Shown here in pieces: positions 28,505-37,078 of a stretch of DNA of 64,000 nt. Source of the stretch: Limobrevibacterium gyesilva (GTDB lineage: Bacteria; Pseudomonadota; Alphaproteobacteria; Acetobacterales; Acetobacteraceae); the NCBI RefSeq assembly GCF_025989185.1, contig NZ_JAPDNT010000012.1:37192-101191 (forward strand), written 5' to 3'. Position 1 is the stretch's first letter. The number at the start of each line of letters is the position of its first letter. The translations under genes were made by a program, and so were the position numbers. Under the pieces are notes generated by a model. That model did no database searches, was not told the DNA's origin, and worked only from the letters and a program-made list of their open reading frames with translations.

Positions 28505-29223
28505 CAATGAAAAGTCCGGCCGCCGTCCACGGCCAGCGCCGTGCCGGTGACGTAGCTCGACTGCGCGCCGGTCAGGAACACCGCGCAGCGCGCGATCTCC
28601 TCCGGCTCGGCGATGCGGCGCAGGGCGTAGCGATTGCGGATCATCTCAAGCTCCGCCTGCGGGTTCTCCGCCCCCTCCCAGCTCGAACGGAACAGCGCGG
28701 TGTCCACCGCGCCGGGGCACAGCGCGTTCACCCGGATGTCGCGCTCGGACAGCTCCATCGCCAGCACCTTGGCGAACATGATCAGGCCTGCCTTGGCGGC
28801 AGCATAGGCGGTACGCAGCGGCAGCGGCCGCAGCCCGGCGCCGGACGACACCAGCACCATCGTGCCGCCGCGCGCCGGGAAGTGCCGTAGCGCGGCGCGG
28901 CAGACGCGCATGGCGCCGGTCAGGTTCACGTCCAGAACGCGCTCCCACTCCGCGTCGCGCATTGCCTCCAGCGGCGCCATCAGGTCGATGCCGGCGCAGT
29001 AGATCACGCCGTCGATCCCGCCCATGTCCTGCGACGCCTGCGCCACCGCAGCGTCCACGGCCGCGGTGTCGCGCACATCCGCCACCAGGCCGCCAGGGCA
29101 CTGCGAGCGGTCGATCACCGCCACCGCCGCTCCCTCGGCGTCGCACAGCGTGGCGGTGGCCGCGCCGATGCCGGCGGCGCCGCCGGCGACCAGCACGCGC
29201 CGCCCGGCCAGTTCGCCGCGCAT
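28504..29223 (-). CDS. Short-chain dehydrogenase/reductase
   Basis: Second SDR of the operon, 239 aa. The cofactor loop reads AGGAAGIGAA, with AGG where TG is usual. Ser near 127 in VLVSSGAG, Tyr140 and Lys144 in AYAAAK, and SYVTGTALAVDGG near the end complete the pattern. An Asp after the second strand (VIDRS) suggests NAD. The frame is open far upstream, but the ATG at 29223 shares a base with the stop of the deacetylase-like gene (TGATG). Two different SDRs side by side suggest two successive oxidations or opposite stereochemistry. Confidence 0.9.
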   Translation of the reverse strand: MRGELAGRRVLVAGGAAGIGAATATLCDAEGAAVAVIDRSQCPGGLVADVRDTAAVDAAVAQASQDMGGIDGVIYCAGIDLMAPLEAMRDAEWERVLDVNLTGAMRVCRAALRHFPARGGTMVLVSSGAGLRPLPLRTAYAAAKAGLIMFAKVLAMELSERDIRVNALCPGAVDTALFRSSWEGAENPQAELEMIRNRYALRRIAEPEEIARCAVFLTGAQSSYVTGTALAVDGGRTFH

Positions 29224-30041
29224 CACACTGCCGCCTGCAGGCGCGGGCGCATGTCGTCGCTGATCTCGTCGCAGCGGCCGATCCAGATGTTGCTGTAGGA
29301 CAGCGCATGCTTGATCAATCCCTCCAGCACCGTCAGGCGCGAGGGCTGGCCGATCAGTTGCGGATGCATGGCCACCATCATCATCCGGTCCTCGGCGTGC
29401 AGTACGTCGAATTCCGTCTTCCATGATTCCAGCACGGAAGAGGGCGGATGCATGGTGCGGCCGGGCAGCACGATCGAGTACTGGAAGAACGGCGCGTCAT
29501 CCAGCACCCAGCGGAACGGCAACTCCACGATATCGGTGCGCGCGCCGCCGATCTCCAGCAGATAGGGCGAGTCGTCGTCGAAGAAGTTGGAGGAATAGCC
29601 GAAGCCGTATTCCTGCAGCAGGCCCAGCGTGATCGGGCTGAATTCGCCCGCCGGCGAGCGGTAGCCGCGCGGCGCCTTCCCTGTTGCACGCTCGATCGCC
29701 TCGAACCCGCGCGCCATCTCCTCGCGCTCCTGTTCGGGCGTGAGGTTGGTGATCCAGGCATGGGTGTGGCTGTGATGGGCGATCTCGTGGCCGTCCTTCA
29801 GCAGCGCCTCGATCACCTGCGGGCGCTGCTGCACCACCACGCCCGGTACGAAGAAGGTGGCGCGCACATCGTAGCGGCGCAGCAATTCGAGGATGCGCGG
29901 CACCCCCACCTTCCAACCATAGGCGCCCTGCGACATCAGGATCGGGCGCTGGGCGTAGCTGGGATCACGCGCCGTCCACATCGTCTCGGCATCCAGGTCG
30001 AAAGTGAGCAGCAGCGGGAAGCCTCTGGACGTGACGGACAT
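29223..30041 (-). CDS. Polysaccharide deacetylase-fold hydrolase (PuuE/HpPgdA/imidase-like)
   Basis: Hydrolase of 272 aa with the CE4 (NodB) fold. Metal and catalytic residues are Asp15/Asp17 in LTFDLDAE and His90/His94 in HHSHTHAW, followed by YRSPAGEFS. There is no signal peptide, so it acts in the cytoplasm. Cytoplasmic members of this branch include allantoinase PuuE and cyclic imide hydrolase, as well as H. pylori PgdA-like enzymes. With an importer upstream and an amidase at the end of the operon, ring opening of a cyclic imide or ureide is a reasonable guess, but sugar deacetylation is not excluded. Confidence 0.8.
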   Translation of the reverse strand: MSVTSRGFPLLLTFDLDAETMWTARDPSYAQRPILMSQGAYGWKVGVPRILELLRRYDVRATFFVPGVVVQQRPQVIEALLKDGHEIAHHSHTHAWITNLTPEQEREEMARGFEAIERATGKAPRGYRSPAGEFSPITLGLLQEYGFGYSSNFFDDDSPYLLEIGGARTDIVELPFRWVLDDAPFFQYSIVLPGRTMHPPSSVLESWKTEFDVLHAEDRMMMVAMHPQLIGQPSRLTVLEGLIKHALSYSNIWIGRCDEISDDMRPRLQAAV

Positions 30042-30055
30042 GGAATAGCCTCTCC

Positions 30056-30844
30056 TCAGATGGGGCGCGACGCCCCGGACAGCCGTTCGGACAACAGCAG
30101 CAGCAGGCCGGTGACCACGATCATCAGCGTGGACACCGCGGCGACCGAGGGATCCACGCCCTGTTCGATGGCGGTGAACATGGTCACCGGCAACGTCGCC
30201 TGCCCCGGCGGCAGCAGGAACACGGTGACGGTGAACTCGTCGAACGACGTGATGAAGGCGAACACCAGGCCCGCGATCAGCCCGGGCCGGATGGACGGCA
30301 GCACCACCAGCGCGAAGGCGCCGGCGCGAGTGGTGCCGAGCACGCGGGCCGCGTCCTCCAGCGCCGGATCGAAGCCGGCCAGGCTGCCCAGCACGGTGCG
30401 CACGATATAGGGGCTGACGATCGCCGCGTGCACCAGCACCAGGAACGGGAAACTGCCGCGCAGGCCGACCATCGCCGCGTATTGCAGCAGCGCGACGCCC
30501 ACCACCACCGCGGGGAAGATCAGCGGCGACATCAGCAGGCCGGCGATCGTCTCCGCACCCGGCAGCCAGCGCTGGTGGAGGGCGTAGCAGGCCGGCAGCG
30601 CGATCACCGCCGCCAGCGCGGTGGCCGTCACCGCCAGCACGAGGCTGAAGCGGATGCTGGCGAGATAGGTTTCATCCTGCAGCACCTGCGCGAACCAGCG
30701 CAGCGTGAACCCTTGCGGCGGCACCGCGAGGTATTCGGTGTTGCTGAACGCCGCCAGCACCACCACGACCACCGGCACCAGCAGGAACAGCAGGATGACG
30801 GCGCCGGCCAGCAGCAGGACGGTGGGAATGCGCCCTTCGTTCAT
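30056..30844 (-). CDS. ABC transporter permease (PotC type)
   Basis: Inner-membrane permease of 262 aa with about six helices. The first helix (VLLLAGAVILLFLLVPVVVV) is followed by FSNTEYLAVPPQGFTLRWF, typical of PotC-like proteins. The EAA loop is LEDAARVLGTTRAGAFALVVLP, and FAFITSFDEFTVTVFL is a PotC landmark. The ATG at 30844 overlaps the PotB-type stop by four bases (ATGA). The complex would import a polyamine, an opine or another small cation or acid. Confidence 0.92.
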   Translation of the reverse strand: MNEGRIPTVLLLAGAVILLFLLVPVVVVVLAAFSNTEYLAVPPQGFTLRWFAQVLQDETYLASIRFSLVLAVTATALAAVIALPACYALHQRWLPGAETIAGLLMSPLIFPAVVVGVALLQYAAMVGLRGSFPFLVLVHAAIVSPYIVRTVLGSLAGFDPALEDAARVLGTTRAGAFALVVLPSIRPGLIAGLVFAFITSFDEFTVTVFLLPPGQATLPVTMFTAIEQGVDPSVAAVSTLMIVVTGLLLLLSERLSGASRPI

Positions 30845-31692
30845 CGCGCCAGCGTCCAGCGCCGCGTGACCAGGCCCGCAACCGCCACGATCAGCAGCGC
30901 GATCACCGTCAGCACGAACGCGAGCGCCGCCCCGGCGGGCCATTCCAGCGTGCCCAGGAACTGGTCGTAGATCACCGTCGACATCACCCGATAGGTCGGC
31001 CCGCCCAGCAGCCGCGGCGTAACCAGGGCGCTGATGCTCAGCACGAACACCAGCACGGAGCCGGCGAACATGCCCGGCGCGGTCAACGGCAACGTGACCA
31101 GGAAGAACGTCTTGACCGGCCCGGCCCCCAGCGCCGCCGCGGCCGCCTCGGCATCGCGCGGCAGCGCGCGCAGGGCGGCGACCAGCATCAGCACCATGAA
31201 GGGCAGGAAGATATGCGTGAGCCCGACCATCACGCCGGTCAGGTTGAACATCATGCGCAACGGCGTCTCGATCAGGCCGAACTGCACCAGCGCGTTGTTG
31301 ATCAGGCCGCGATTGGCGAGCAGCGAGATCCAGCCGAACGAGCGCACCACCACGTTCAGCAGCAGCGGGAACACCACCAGTATGGTCACCCACGCGGCCG
31401 CCGCTCCGCGCAGCCGCGCCAGCACGAAGGCCAGCGGATAGCCCAGCAGCAGGCACAGCACCGTCACCCCCAGGCCCAGGCCCAGGGTGCGCGCGAGCAC
31501 CTCGTGGTAATAGCTGTCGGTGAACAGCGCCGTGTAGTTCTCGAGCGTCCAGCCGGGGGTGATGCCGCGGCCGGGCACGTAGCCATGCAGGCTGGTCGGC
31601 AGCATCAGCAGCACCGGCGCCACGAAAGCCAACAGCAGCACCAGGCCCAACGGCGTGATCAGCAGCAGCCCTGCCGTGCGTTCGCGAGTCAT
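30841..31692 (-). CDS. ABC transporter permease (PotB type)
   Basis: Inner-membrane permease of 283 aa, partner of the PotC-type subunit. It has an N-terminal helix (GLLLITPLGLVLLLAFVAP), a periplasmic loop with WTLENYTALFTDSYY, and the EAA loop AEAAAAALGAGPVKTFFLVTLP. PRLLGGPTYRVMSTVIYDQF is typical of PotB-like permeases. The chosen ATG at 31692 overlaps the ATPase stop by four bases; the frame is open upstream but that part is a shadow of the ATPase gene. Confidence 0.92.
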   Translation of the reverse strand: MTRERTAGLLLITPLGLVLLLAFVAPVLLMLPTSLHGYVPGRGITPGWTLENYTALFTDSYYHEVLARTLGLGLGVTVLCLLLGYPLAFVLARLRGAAAAWVTILVVFPLLLNVVVRSFGWISLLANRGLINNALVQFGLIETPLRMMFNLTGVMVGLTHIFLPFMVLMLVAALRALPRDAEAAAAALGAGPVKTFFLVTLPLTAPGMFAGSVLVFVLSISALVTPRLLGGPTYRVMSTVIYDQFLGTLEWPAGAALAFVLTVIALLIVAVAGLVTRRWTLAR

Positions 31693-32747
31693 CGCCCCGG
31701 TTCGGCGATGAAGACCGCGCGCGGGTCGATGTCCACGCCCACGCGCATGCCGGGTTGCAGCGGGTACGCATCGTCGATCGTGGGCGCTTCGCTGAGCAGC
31801 TCGGTGCCGGTATCGAGTCGCACGAGCAACTGCACGCGGGCGCCGGCGAAGGCGCGCATCACCACGACGCCGGGCACCCCCTCGCCTTCGGTCACGCGCA
31901 CGGCCTCGTGGCGAATGATCGCTTCGGCCTCGGCGCCGAGCGGCACGTCGCCGAGGCCGCGCAATTCCGTGCCGCCAGGCAGCTGCAGCACGATGGCGCC
32001 GCCGCCCTTCATGGCCACGCGTCCGCGCAGCCGGTTGGAGCGGCCGATGAAGCCGGCGACAAAGCCGTTGGCGGGGTTGTGATACACGTCCTCCGGCGGC
32101 CCGACCTGTTGCACGCGGCCCTGGTTCATCACGCAAACCCGATCGGACAGCGACAGCGCCTCGCCCTGGTCGTGGGTGACGAAGATGCTGGTGATGCCCA
32201 GCTCGCGCTGCAGCCGCTTGATCTCGATCTGCATCTCGTCGCGCAGCTGTGCATCCAGGTTGGACAGCGGCTCGTCCAGCAGCAGCAGCCGCGGGCGCGG
32301 GGCCACGGCGCGGGCCAGGGCCACGCGCTGCTGCTGCCCGCCGGAGAGCTGGCGCGGCATGCGCTCGGCCAGATGCGGCAGGCGCACCAGCGCCAGCGCC
32401 TCGGCCACGCGGCGCGACAATTCGGCGCCGCGCACGCCCTGGCGGCGCAGGCCGAACGCCACGTTGTCGCGCACGCTCAGATGCGGGAACAGCGCGTAGG
32501 ATTGGAACACCAGGCCAAGCTGGCGCTTGTGCGGCGGCAGCAGGGTCATGTCCGCGCCGCCGATCAGCACCGATCCGCCGCTGGGCGCGATGAGGCCGGC
32601 GATCATGCGCAGCACGGTGGTCTTGCCGCAGCCGGACGGGCCGAGCAGCGAGACGAACTCGCCGGCGCCGACCTCGAGGTCGATGCCGGCGACGACGTCG
32701 TTCTCGCCGTAGCGCTTGCTCAGCCGATGCAAAGCGAGGTCAGCCAT
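31689..32747 (-). CDS. ABC transporter ATP-binding protein (PotA type)
   Basis: ATPase of 352 aa. Walker A GPSGCGKTT is at 36-44, the Q-loop in LGLVFQSYALFPH, the signature LSGGQQQRVALARA, Walker B LLLLDEPLSNLD and the switch VTHDQGEAL. The C-terminal third is a TOBE region. It lies nine bases after the binding protein gene and overlaps the PotB-type gene. It powers the importer of the amide/imide-type operon. Confidence 0.93.
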   Translation of the reverse strand: MADLALHRLSKRYGENDVVAGIDLEVGAGEFVSLLGPSGCGKTTVLRMIAGLIAPSGGSVLIGGADMTLLPPHKRQLGLVFQSYALFPHLSVRDNVAFGLRRQGVRGAELSRRVAEALALVRLPHLAERMPRQLSGGQQQRVALARAVAPRPRLLLLDEPLSNLDAQLRDEMQIEIKRLQRELGITSIFVTHDQGEALSLSDRVCVMNQGRVQQVGPPEDVYHNPANGFVAGFIGRSNRLRGRVAMKGGGAIVLQLPGGTELRGLGDVPLGAEAEAIIRHEAVRVTEGEGVPGVVVMRAFAGARVQLLVRLDTGTELLSEAPTIDDAYPLQPGMRVGVDIDPRAVFIAEPGR

Positions 32748-32756
32748 GGGCGGCGG

Positions 32757-33782
32757 TCAGCGCGTGACCTCGCGCTGCCAGCGCCGCTGCCACTCCGGCA
32801 GATGCGCCGCGACAGCCGCGGGGTCGGGATACCACAGGCGCTCGTAGGTCTCGCCCACCGGCACCAGCTTCGCCACCTTGTCGGACAGCTTCACCTTCGC
32901 GTTCACCGGGCCCGCGTATTTCTTCTCGGCGAAGCAGCTCTGCCCGTCGACGGAGAGCACGGTGTCGATGTATTTCAGCGCCAGATCGGCATCCTTCGCG
33001 CCCTTCGGGATCACCAGCGTCGGCTTGATGCCGACGGCACCTTCCTGCGGGTAGGCGACCGCGATCTTCAGCCCCTTGTCGGCGGCCGAGCCGGCGCGGT
33101 CCGGATACCACGGCGCGATCACCACTTCGCCGCGCTGGAACAGCGAGATGAGCTGGTCGGCCTGGGTGTACAGCGTGACCGTATTCTTCACGAGGCCCTT
33201 CAGCGCAGCCAGGCCCGGGTCCATGTTGTCGAGCGTGCCGCCGCGCATGCGGTTGACCGCGAGCAGAAAATGCAGGCCCGACGTGCCAGTGATGTCCCCC
33301 AGCGCCATGCGCCCGGCATATTTCGGATCGAACAGGTCGTTCCACGAGGTGGGCGGCGTCTTCACCACGTCCGGGTTGTAGGCGATGACGGTCGCGGCGG
33401 TCATGAAGTTGACGTAGCTGTTGCCGGGGCCCCATGCCTGCTTCGCGATGTCCGGGTAGTTGGCGAGCTTGCCGGTGTCGATCGGCGCGATCAGCCCCTC
33501 GCCGTTCAACTGGGTCGCCAGCGAGTCATCGAGATAGCCGATGTCGTAGGGCGGCGTGCCGCCGCCGGCGCGGATGGCCGCGGCGATCTGCACGGAGTTG
33601 CCGAGCTGCAGCACCACCTTTGCGCCCGTCGCCTTCTCGAACGCCTGGATGTGGCAGGATTTCGTGTCGTCGGCGAACGAGCCGCCATAGGTGGCGACGA
33701 CGAGCTGCTGCGCCTGCACGGCCGGCGTGGCCAGCAGGGCCATGCCCGCCACCATCGCGGCGGCGATACGCGGTCCGATCAT
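32757..33782 (-). CDS. ABC transporter periplasmic substrate-binding protein (PotD/family 1)
   Basis: Binding protein of 341 aa, the first gene of the eight-gene operon. It starts with a Sec signal peptide (AAAMVAGMALLATPAVQAQ). The mature part has LVVATYGGSFADDTKSC, PPYDIGYLDD and NFMTAATVIAYNPDVV, typical of PotD-like and opine-type binding proteins. The ATG at 33782 follows GGGAGG at good spacing; an upstream in-frame ATG lacks a site. The ligand is unknown. The promoter faces the MarR gene, so the operon is probably under its control. Confidence 0.9.
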   Translation of the reverse strand: MIGPRIAAAMVAGMALLATPAVQAQQLVVATYGGSFADDTKSCHIQAFEKATGAKVVLQLGNSVQIAAAIRAGGGTPPYDIGYLDDSLATQLNGEGLIAPIDTGKLANYPDIAKQAWGPGNSYVNFMTAATVIAYNPDVVKTPPTSWNDLFDPKYAGRMALGDITGTSGLHFLLAVNRMRGGTLDNMDPGLAALKGLVKNTVTLYTQADQLISLFQRGEVVIAPWYPDRAGSAADKGLKIAVAYPQEGAVGIKPTLVIPKGAKDADLALKYIDTVLSVDGQSCFAEKKYAGPVNAKVKLSDKVAKLVPVGETYERLWYPDPAAVAAHLPEWQRRWQREVTR

Positions 33783-33869
33783 CCCGAAAACCTCCCGTTT
33801 GCGCCTTGGCAGGCGGGTTTGCCCGCCGGCGCGAATTCCGTTCCAATCCACCCTAGATAGCTTTAAATA

Positions 33870-33885
33870 ATCTTTCAAGAAAGAT
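33870..33885. promoter_or_regulatory. Perfect palindrome, likely MarR operator
   Basis: ATCTTTC and GAAAGAT are separated by AA, a 7-bp perfect inverted repeat in an AT-rich stretch between the divergent MarR gene and the transporter operon. It lies 12 bases before the MarR start and about 88 bases upstream of the binding protein start. Size and position fit a MarR-family operator governing both directions. Confidence 0.65.
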
Positions 33886-33896
33886 ACTTCGCAAGG

Positions 33897-34523
33897 ATGT
33901 CACGGCACATGGCGGCACATACGGCACGCAACCGGCAGGCGGAAACGGCAGCGGTGGCGCGGGCCGGGCGTGTGGCGGCGGAGCCGGAATTCGACCTGAT
34001 CGGCCGCGGTATGGCGCAATGGCGGCACGAGCGGCCGGATATCGATTGCTCCGGCAAGGCCGTGGTGGGCCGCATCCTGCATTTGCAGGACATCATCCTG
34101 CGGGCGGTGAACGCAACCCTGGCGCAGCACGGGCTGCGCTACCCGGCCTACGCCGTGCTGGCCACGCTGCGCGCATCCGGTGCTCCGTTCCGCATGTCGC
34201 CGTCGCGGCTGCAGGCAACCATGCTGTTCACCTCCGGCGGTGTGTCCAACATGCTGCGCCGGCTGGAGGCGCAGGGCCTGGTCTGCCGCGCCGCCGACCC
34301 GGCCGACGGCAGGGGCACGATCGTGGAACTCACCGCGAAAGGCCTGGCGCTGGCGGATGCCGCGATGGCCGACCATGCCGGGGTGGAACGGCGGCTGGCG
34401 GCGATGCTGAGCGGCGCCGAGCAGGACATCCTGGCCAGCCTGCTGAGCCGCATGATCCTGTTCAACGGCGCCGCGCCGATCGACCTGGGGCCGGCGGAAA
34501 CAGGGACTCTCTCAGAAAAATAG
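33897..34523 (+). CDS. MarR-family transcriptional regulator
   Basis: Winged-helix regulator of 208 aa. The DNA-binding region includes RYPAYAVLATLRASG, MSPSRLQATMLFTSGGVSNMLRRLE (split here: SPSRLQATML and SGGVSNMLRRLE) and the wing CRAADPADGRGTIVELT. A 30-residue N-terminal extension is longer than usual for MarR. A second in-frame ATG 12 bases downstream has AAGGA better placed and may be the true start. It is divergent from the transporter-amidase operon, which it probably represses until a pathway compound binds (inference). Confidence 0.88.
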   Translation: MSRHMAAHTARNRQAETAAVARAGRVAAEPEFDLIGRGMAQWRHERPDIDCSGKAVVGRILHLQDIILRAVNATLAQHGLRYPAYAVLATLRASGAPFRMSPSRLQATMLFTSGGVSNMLRRLEAQGLVCRAADPADGRGTIVELTAKGLALADAAMADHAGVERRLAAMLSGAEQDILASLLSRMILFNGAAPIDLGPAETGTLSEK

Positions 34524-34607
34524 GCCGGCCCCGGCGTGACCCTGCACGCTGGAACCGGCCCACTCCATTCTATCGGCCGACCGTTCCGGCCGGCGCAGGC
34601 ACCCGCG

Positions 34608-36128
34608 TCACCCCGGCTTGCGGTCGGGGTTCGGCGCCAGCGACAGCGGCACCCAGCGCAGGCCGTCATTGGTCTGGACCAGCATGAGCACGGATTTGCG
34701 GTTGGACTTGCGCACCTTCTCCACGCGGTCTCGCACGTCGGCGGGCGTCTTCACCTCTTCCTGCTGCACTTCCACGATGATGTCGCCCGGCTTCAGGCCG
34801 CGGTCGGCGGCCGGCGTGCCGTTGTCGACATCGGTGATCAGCACGCCTTTCTGGTCCTGGCTGAGCTGGAACTTATCGCGCGTCTCCGCGGTGATCTCGG
34901 CCAGCTTGATGCCCAGGCCCGACAGCTCCAGGGACTTCGTCGGCGCGGCCTTGTCCGGCGTGGCGGCGGCCACCTTCTGGTCATCGGGCAGTTCGCCGAC
35001 AGTGGCCTGCAGCGTCATTTCCTTGCCGTCGCGCCACACCACCAGCGGCACCTGCTTGCCGATATCCGTCTGCGCCACGATCAGCGGCAGGTTGCGCATC
35101 TCCTTCACGCTCTGGTCGGCGAACTTCAGGATGATGTCGCCGTTGCGCAACTTGGCCTTGTCGGCGGGCCCGCCTTCGTTCACGCCGGCCACCATGGCGC
35201 CGGCCGGCTCCTTCAGCCCCACGCTCTCGGCGATGTCGGGCGTTACCTGCTGGATGCGCACGCCCAGCCAGCCGCGGCGGGCGCGGCCGTAGTCGCGCAG
35301 CTGCGCCACCACGTTCTTGGCCATGTTGGCGGGGATGGAGAAGCCGATGCCGATCGAGCCGCCGCTGGGCGAGTAGATCGCGGTGTTGATGCCGATCACC
35401 TCGCCGTCCATGTTGAACAGCGGACCGCCGGAATTGCCCTTGTTGATGGCCGCGTCGGTCTGGATGAAGTTGTCGTAGGGCCCTTGTTCGATGTTGCGGC
35501 CGCGGGCGCTGACGATGCCGGCGGTCACCGACCCGCCCAGGCCGAACGGGTTGCCGATCGCCACCACCCAGTCGCCCACGCGCGCCTTGTCGGAATCGCC
35601 GAACGTCACCGCGGCCAGCGGCTTGTCCGAATTCACCTTCAGCACGGCGATGTCGGTGCGCTCGTCGCGGCCGATCACGGTGGCTTTCAGGTTGGTGTTG
35701 TCCTGCAGGATCACCGTTATCTCGTCGGCGCCATCGATGACGTGGTTGTTGGTCACCACGATCCCCGACGGGTCGACGATGAAGCCGGAGCCCAGGCTCT
35801 GCGCCCGGCGCGGCGCCTGCGGCGAGCGGTCGCCGCGTTGGCCGTTCGGACGGTTGCGCTCCATGAAGTCCTTGAAGAACTGCTCGAACGGCGAGCCGGG
35901 CGGGAACACGGGGAACTCCGGCCCCCTGCCCTCGCCGCGCGCCTGCAAGGTTTGGCTGGAGGAGATGTTCACCACGCCGGGCAGCAGCTTCGCCGCCAGA
36001 TCGGCGAAGCTCTCAGGCGCCGACCGGGCCTCTGCCTGGGGCGCGAAGGCAGGCAGGGCGGGGACCGCGACGATGGCCGACACGGCCAGGGCGGCAGCGC
36101 GGAAGGTGCGGGTGGGAAGCAGGCGCAT
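34608..36128 (-). CDS. degP: Do-family periplasmic serine protease (DegP/HtrA)
   Basis: Periplasmic protease-chaperone of 506 aa. A signal peptide (AAALAVSAIVAVPALPAFA) is followed by the trypsin-like domain with His near 128 (NNHVIDG), Asp near 159 (DIAVLKV) and Ser near 231 (GNSGGPLFN). Two PDZ domains follow; the second ends with DRVEKVRKSNRKSVLMLV. An earlier ATG exists, but the ATG at 36128 has GGGGA upstream and gives a clean signal peptide. It follows hflK-hflC on the same strand with a 62-base gap, the order usual in alphaproteobacteria. Confidence 0.95.
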   Translation of the reverse strand: MRLLPTRTFRAAALAVSAIVAVPALPAFAPQAEARSAPESFADLAAKLLPGVVNISSSQTLQARGEGRGPEFPVFPPGSPFEQFFKDFMERNRPNGQRGDRSPQAPRRAQSLGSGFIVDPSGIVVTNNHVIDGADEITVILQDNTNLKATVIGRDERTDIAVLKVNSDKPLAAVTFGDSDKARVGDWVVAIGNPFGLGGSVTAGIVSARGRNIEQGPYDNFIQTDAAINKGNSGGPLFNMDGEVIGINTAIYSPSGGSIGIGFSIPANMAKNVVAQLRDYGRARRGWLGVRIQQVTPDIAESVGLKEPAGAMVAGVNEGGPADKAKLRNGDIILKFADQSVKEMRNLPLIVAQTDIGKQVPLVVWRDGKEMTLQATVGELPDDQKVAAATPDKAAPTKSLELSGLGIKLAEITAETRDKFQLSQDQKGVLITDVDNGTPAADRGLKPGDIIVEVQQEEVKTPADVRDRVEKVRKSNRKSVLMLVQTNDGLRWVPLSLAPNPDRKPG

Positions 36129-36190
36129 GGGTGGGAATCCCCTGAGTATCGGTATCAAATATGGCGGCCCGGCACGGTGGCAATAGACGG

Positions 36191-37078
36191 CTATTGCGCT
36201 GCCGCAGGCGCGGTCGTGGGCGCCTCGTGCAGCAGTTTAAGGAAAGAATCCCCAGGCGTCAGCACCAGGCGCGACGTCCCGGCCGCGAAGGCATCACGAT
36301 ACGCCTGTAGCGTCCGCCACACCTCGAAGAAATGCGGGTCGCGCTGGAATGCGTCCGCATAGGTGGCGATGGCCTGCCCTTCGCCCTCGCCGCGCAGCTT
36401 GTCGGCCGTGGCGCGGGCCTCGGCCAGCAGCACGGTACGCTCGCGCTCGGCGTCCGCGCGGATGCGGGCAGAGGCTTCGGCACCCTCGGCGCGGGCCTGG
36501 CGGGCGACGCGCTCGCGCTCGCTCTGCATGCGCGACAGGATGGCCTGCGTGTTCTCCTCGGGCAGATCGGCGCGGCGGATGCGCACGTCCTCGACGGCGA
36601 CGCCGAAGCTGCGCATCTCGTCGTTCACCTGGTCGCGGATGAGGCCCATGATCCGGCCACGATTGGAGGACAGCACGTTGAGCAGCTGTTCGTTGCCGAG
36701 CACGCGGCGCAGCGAGGACGAGACGACCGAATTCAGCCGGGCGCGGATGCCGTCCTCGGTGGGGCCGACCGCCTGATAATAGCGCAGCGGGTCGGTGATG
36801 CGGAACCGGGTGAAGCTGTCCACGATCAGCCGGCGCTGGTCGCCCAGGATCACTTCCTCGGGCTGCACCTCGTAGTCCAGCAGGCGGCGGTCGAAGCTGA
36901 TGGTGGTCTGCACCAGCGGGATCTTGGCGTGCAGGCCCGGCTCGGTGATCACGCGGATCGGCTGGCCGAACTGGGTGATCAGCACCTGCTCGGTCTGCTG
37001 CACGGTGAACAGCGACGAGCCGACCAGAATGGCGATGACGAAGGCCGCGGCAATGGCGGCAGTCAGGCTGCGGCTCAT
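36191..37078 (-). CDS. hflC: Protease modulator HflC
   Basis: Band-7/SPFH membrane protein of 295 aa that, with HflK, forms the cage around the FtsH protease. It has one N-terminal membrane helix (AAIAAAFVIAILVGSSLF), then VQQTEQVLITQFG and GLHAKIPLVQTTISFDRRLLD, both classical. The long Ala/Glu/Arg-rich helix (SERERVARQARAEGAEAS) and GEGEGQAIATYADAF are the coiled-coil part. The ATG overlaps the hflK stop by four bases. Confidence 0.96.
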   Translation of the reverse strand: MSRSLTAAIAAAFVIAILVGSSLFTVQQTEQVLITQFGQPIRVITEPGLHAKIPLVQTTISFDRRLLDYEVQPEEVILGDQRRLIVDSFTRFRITDPLRYYQAVGPTEDGIRARLNSVVSSSLRRVLGNEQLLNVLSSNRGRIMGLIRDQVNDEMRSFGVAVEDVRIRRADLPEENTQAILSRMQSERERVARQARAEGAEASARIRADAERERTVLLAEARATADKLRGEGEGQAIATYADAFQRDPHFFEVWRTLQAYRDAFAAGTSRLVLTPGDSFLKLLHEAPTTAPAAAQ

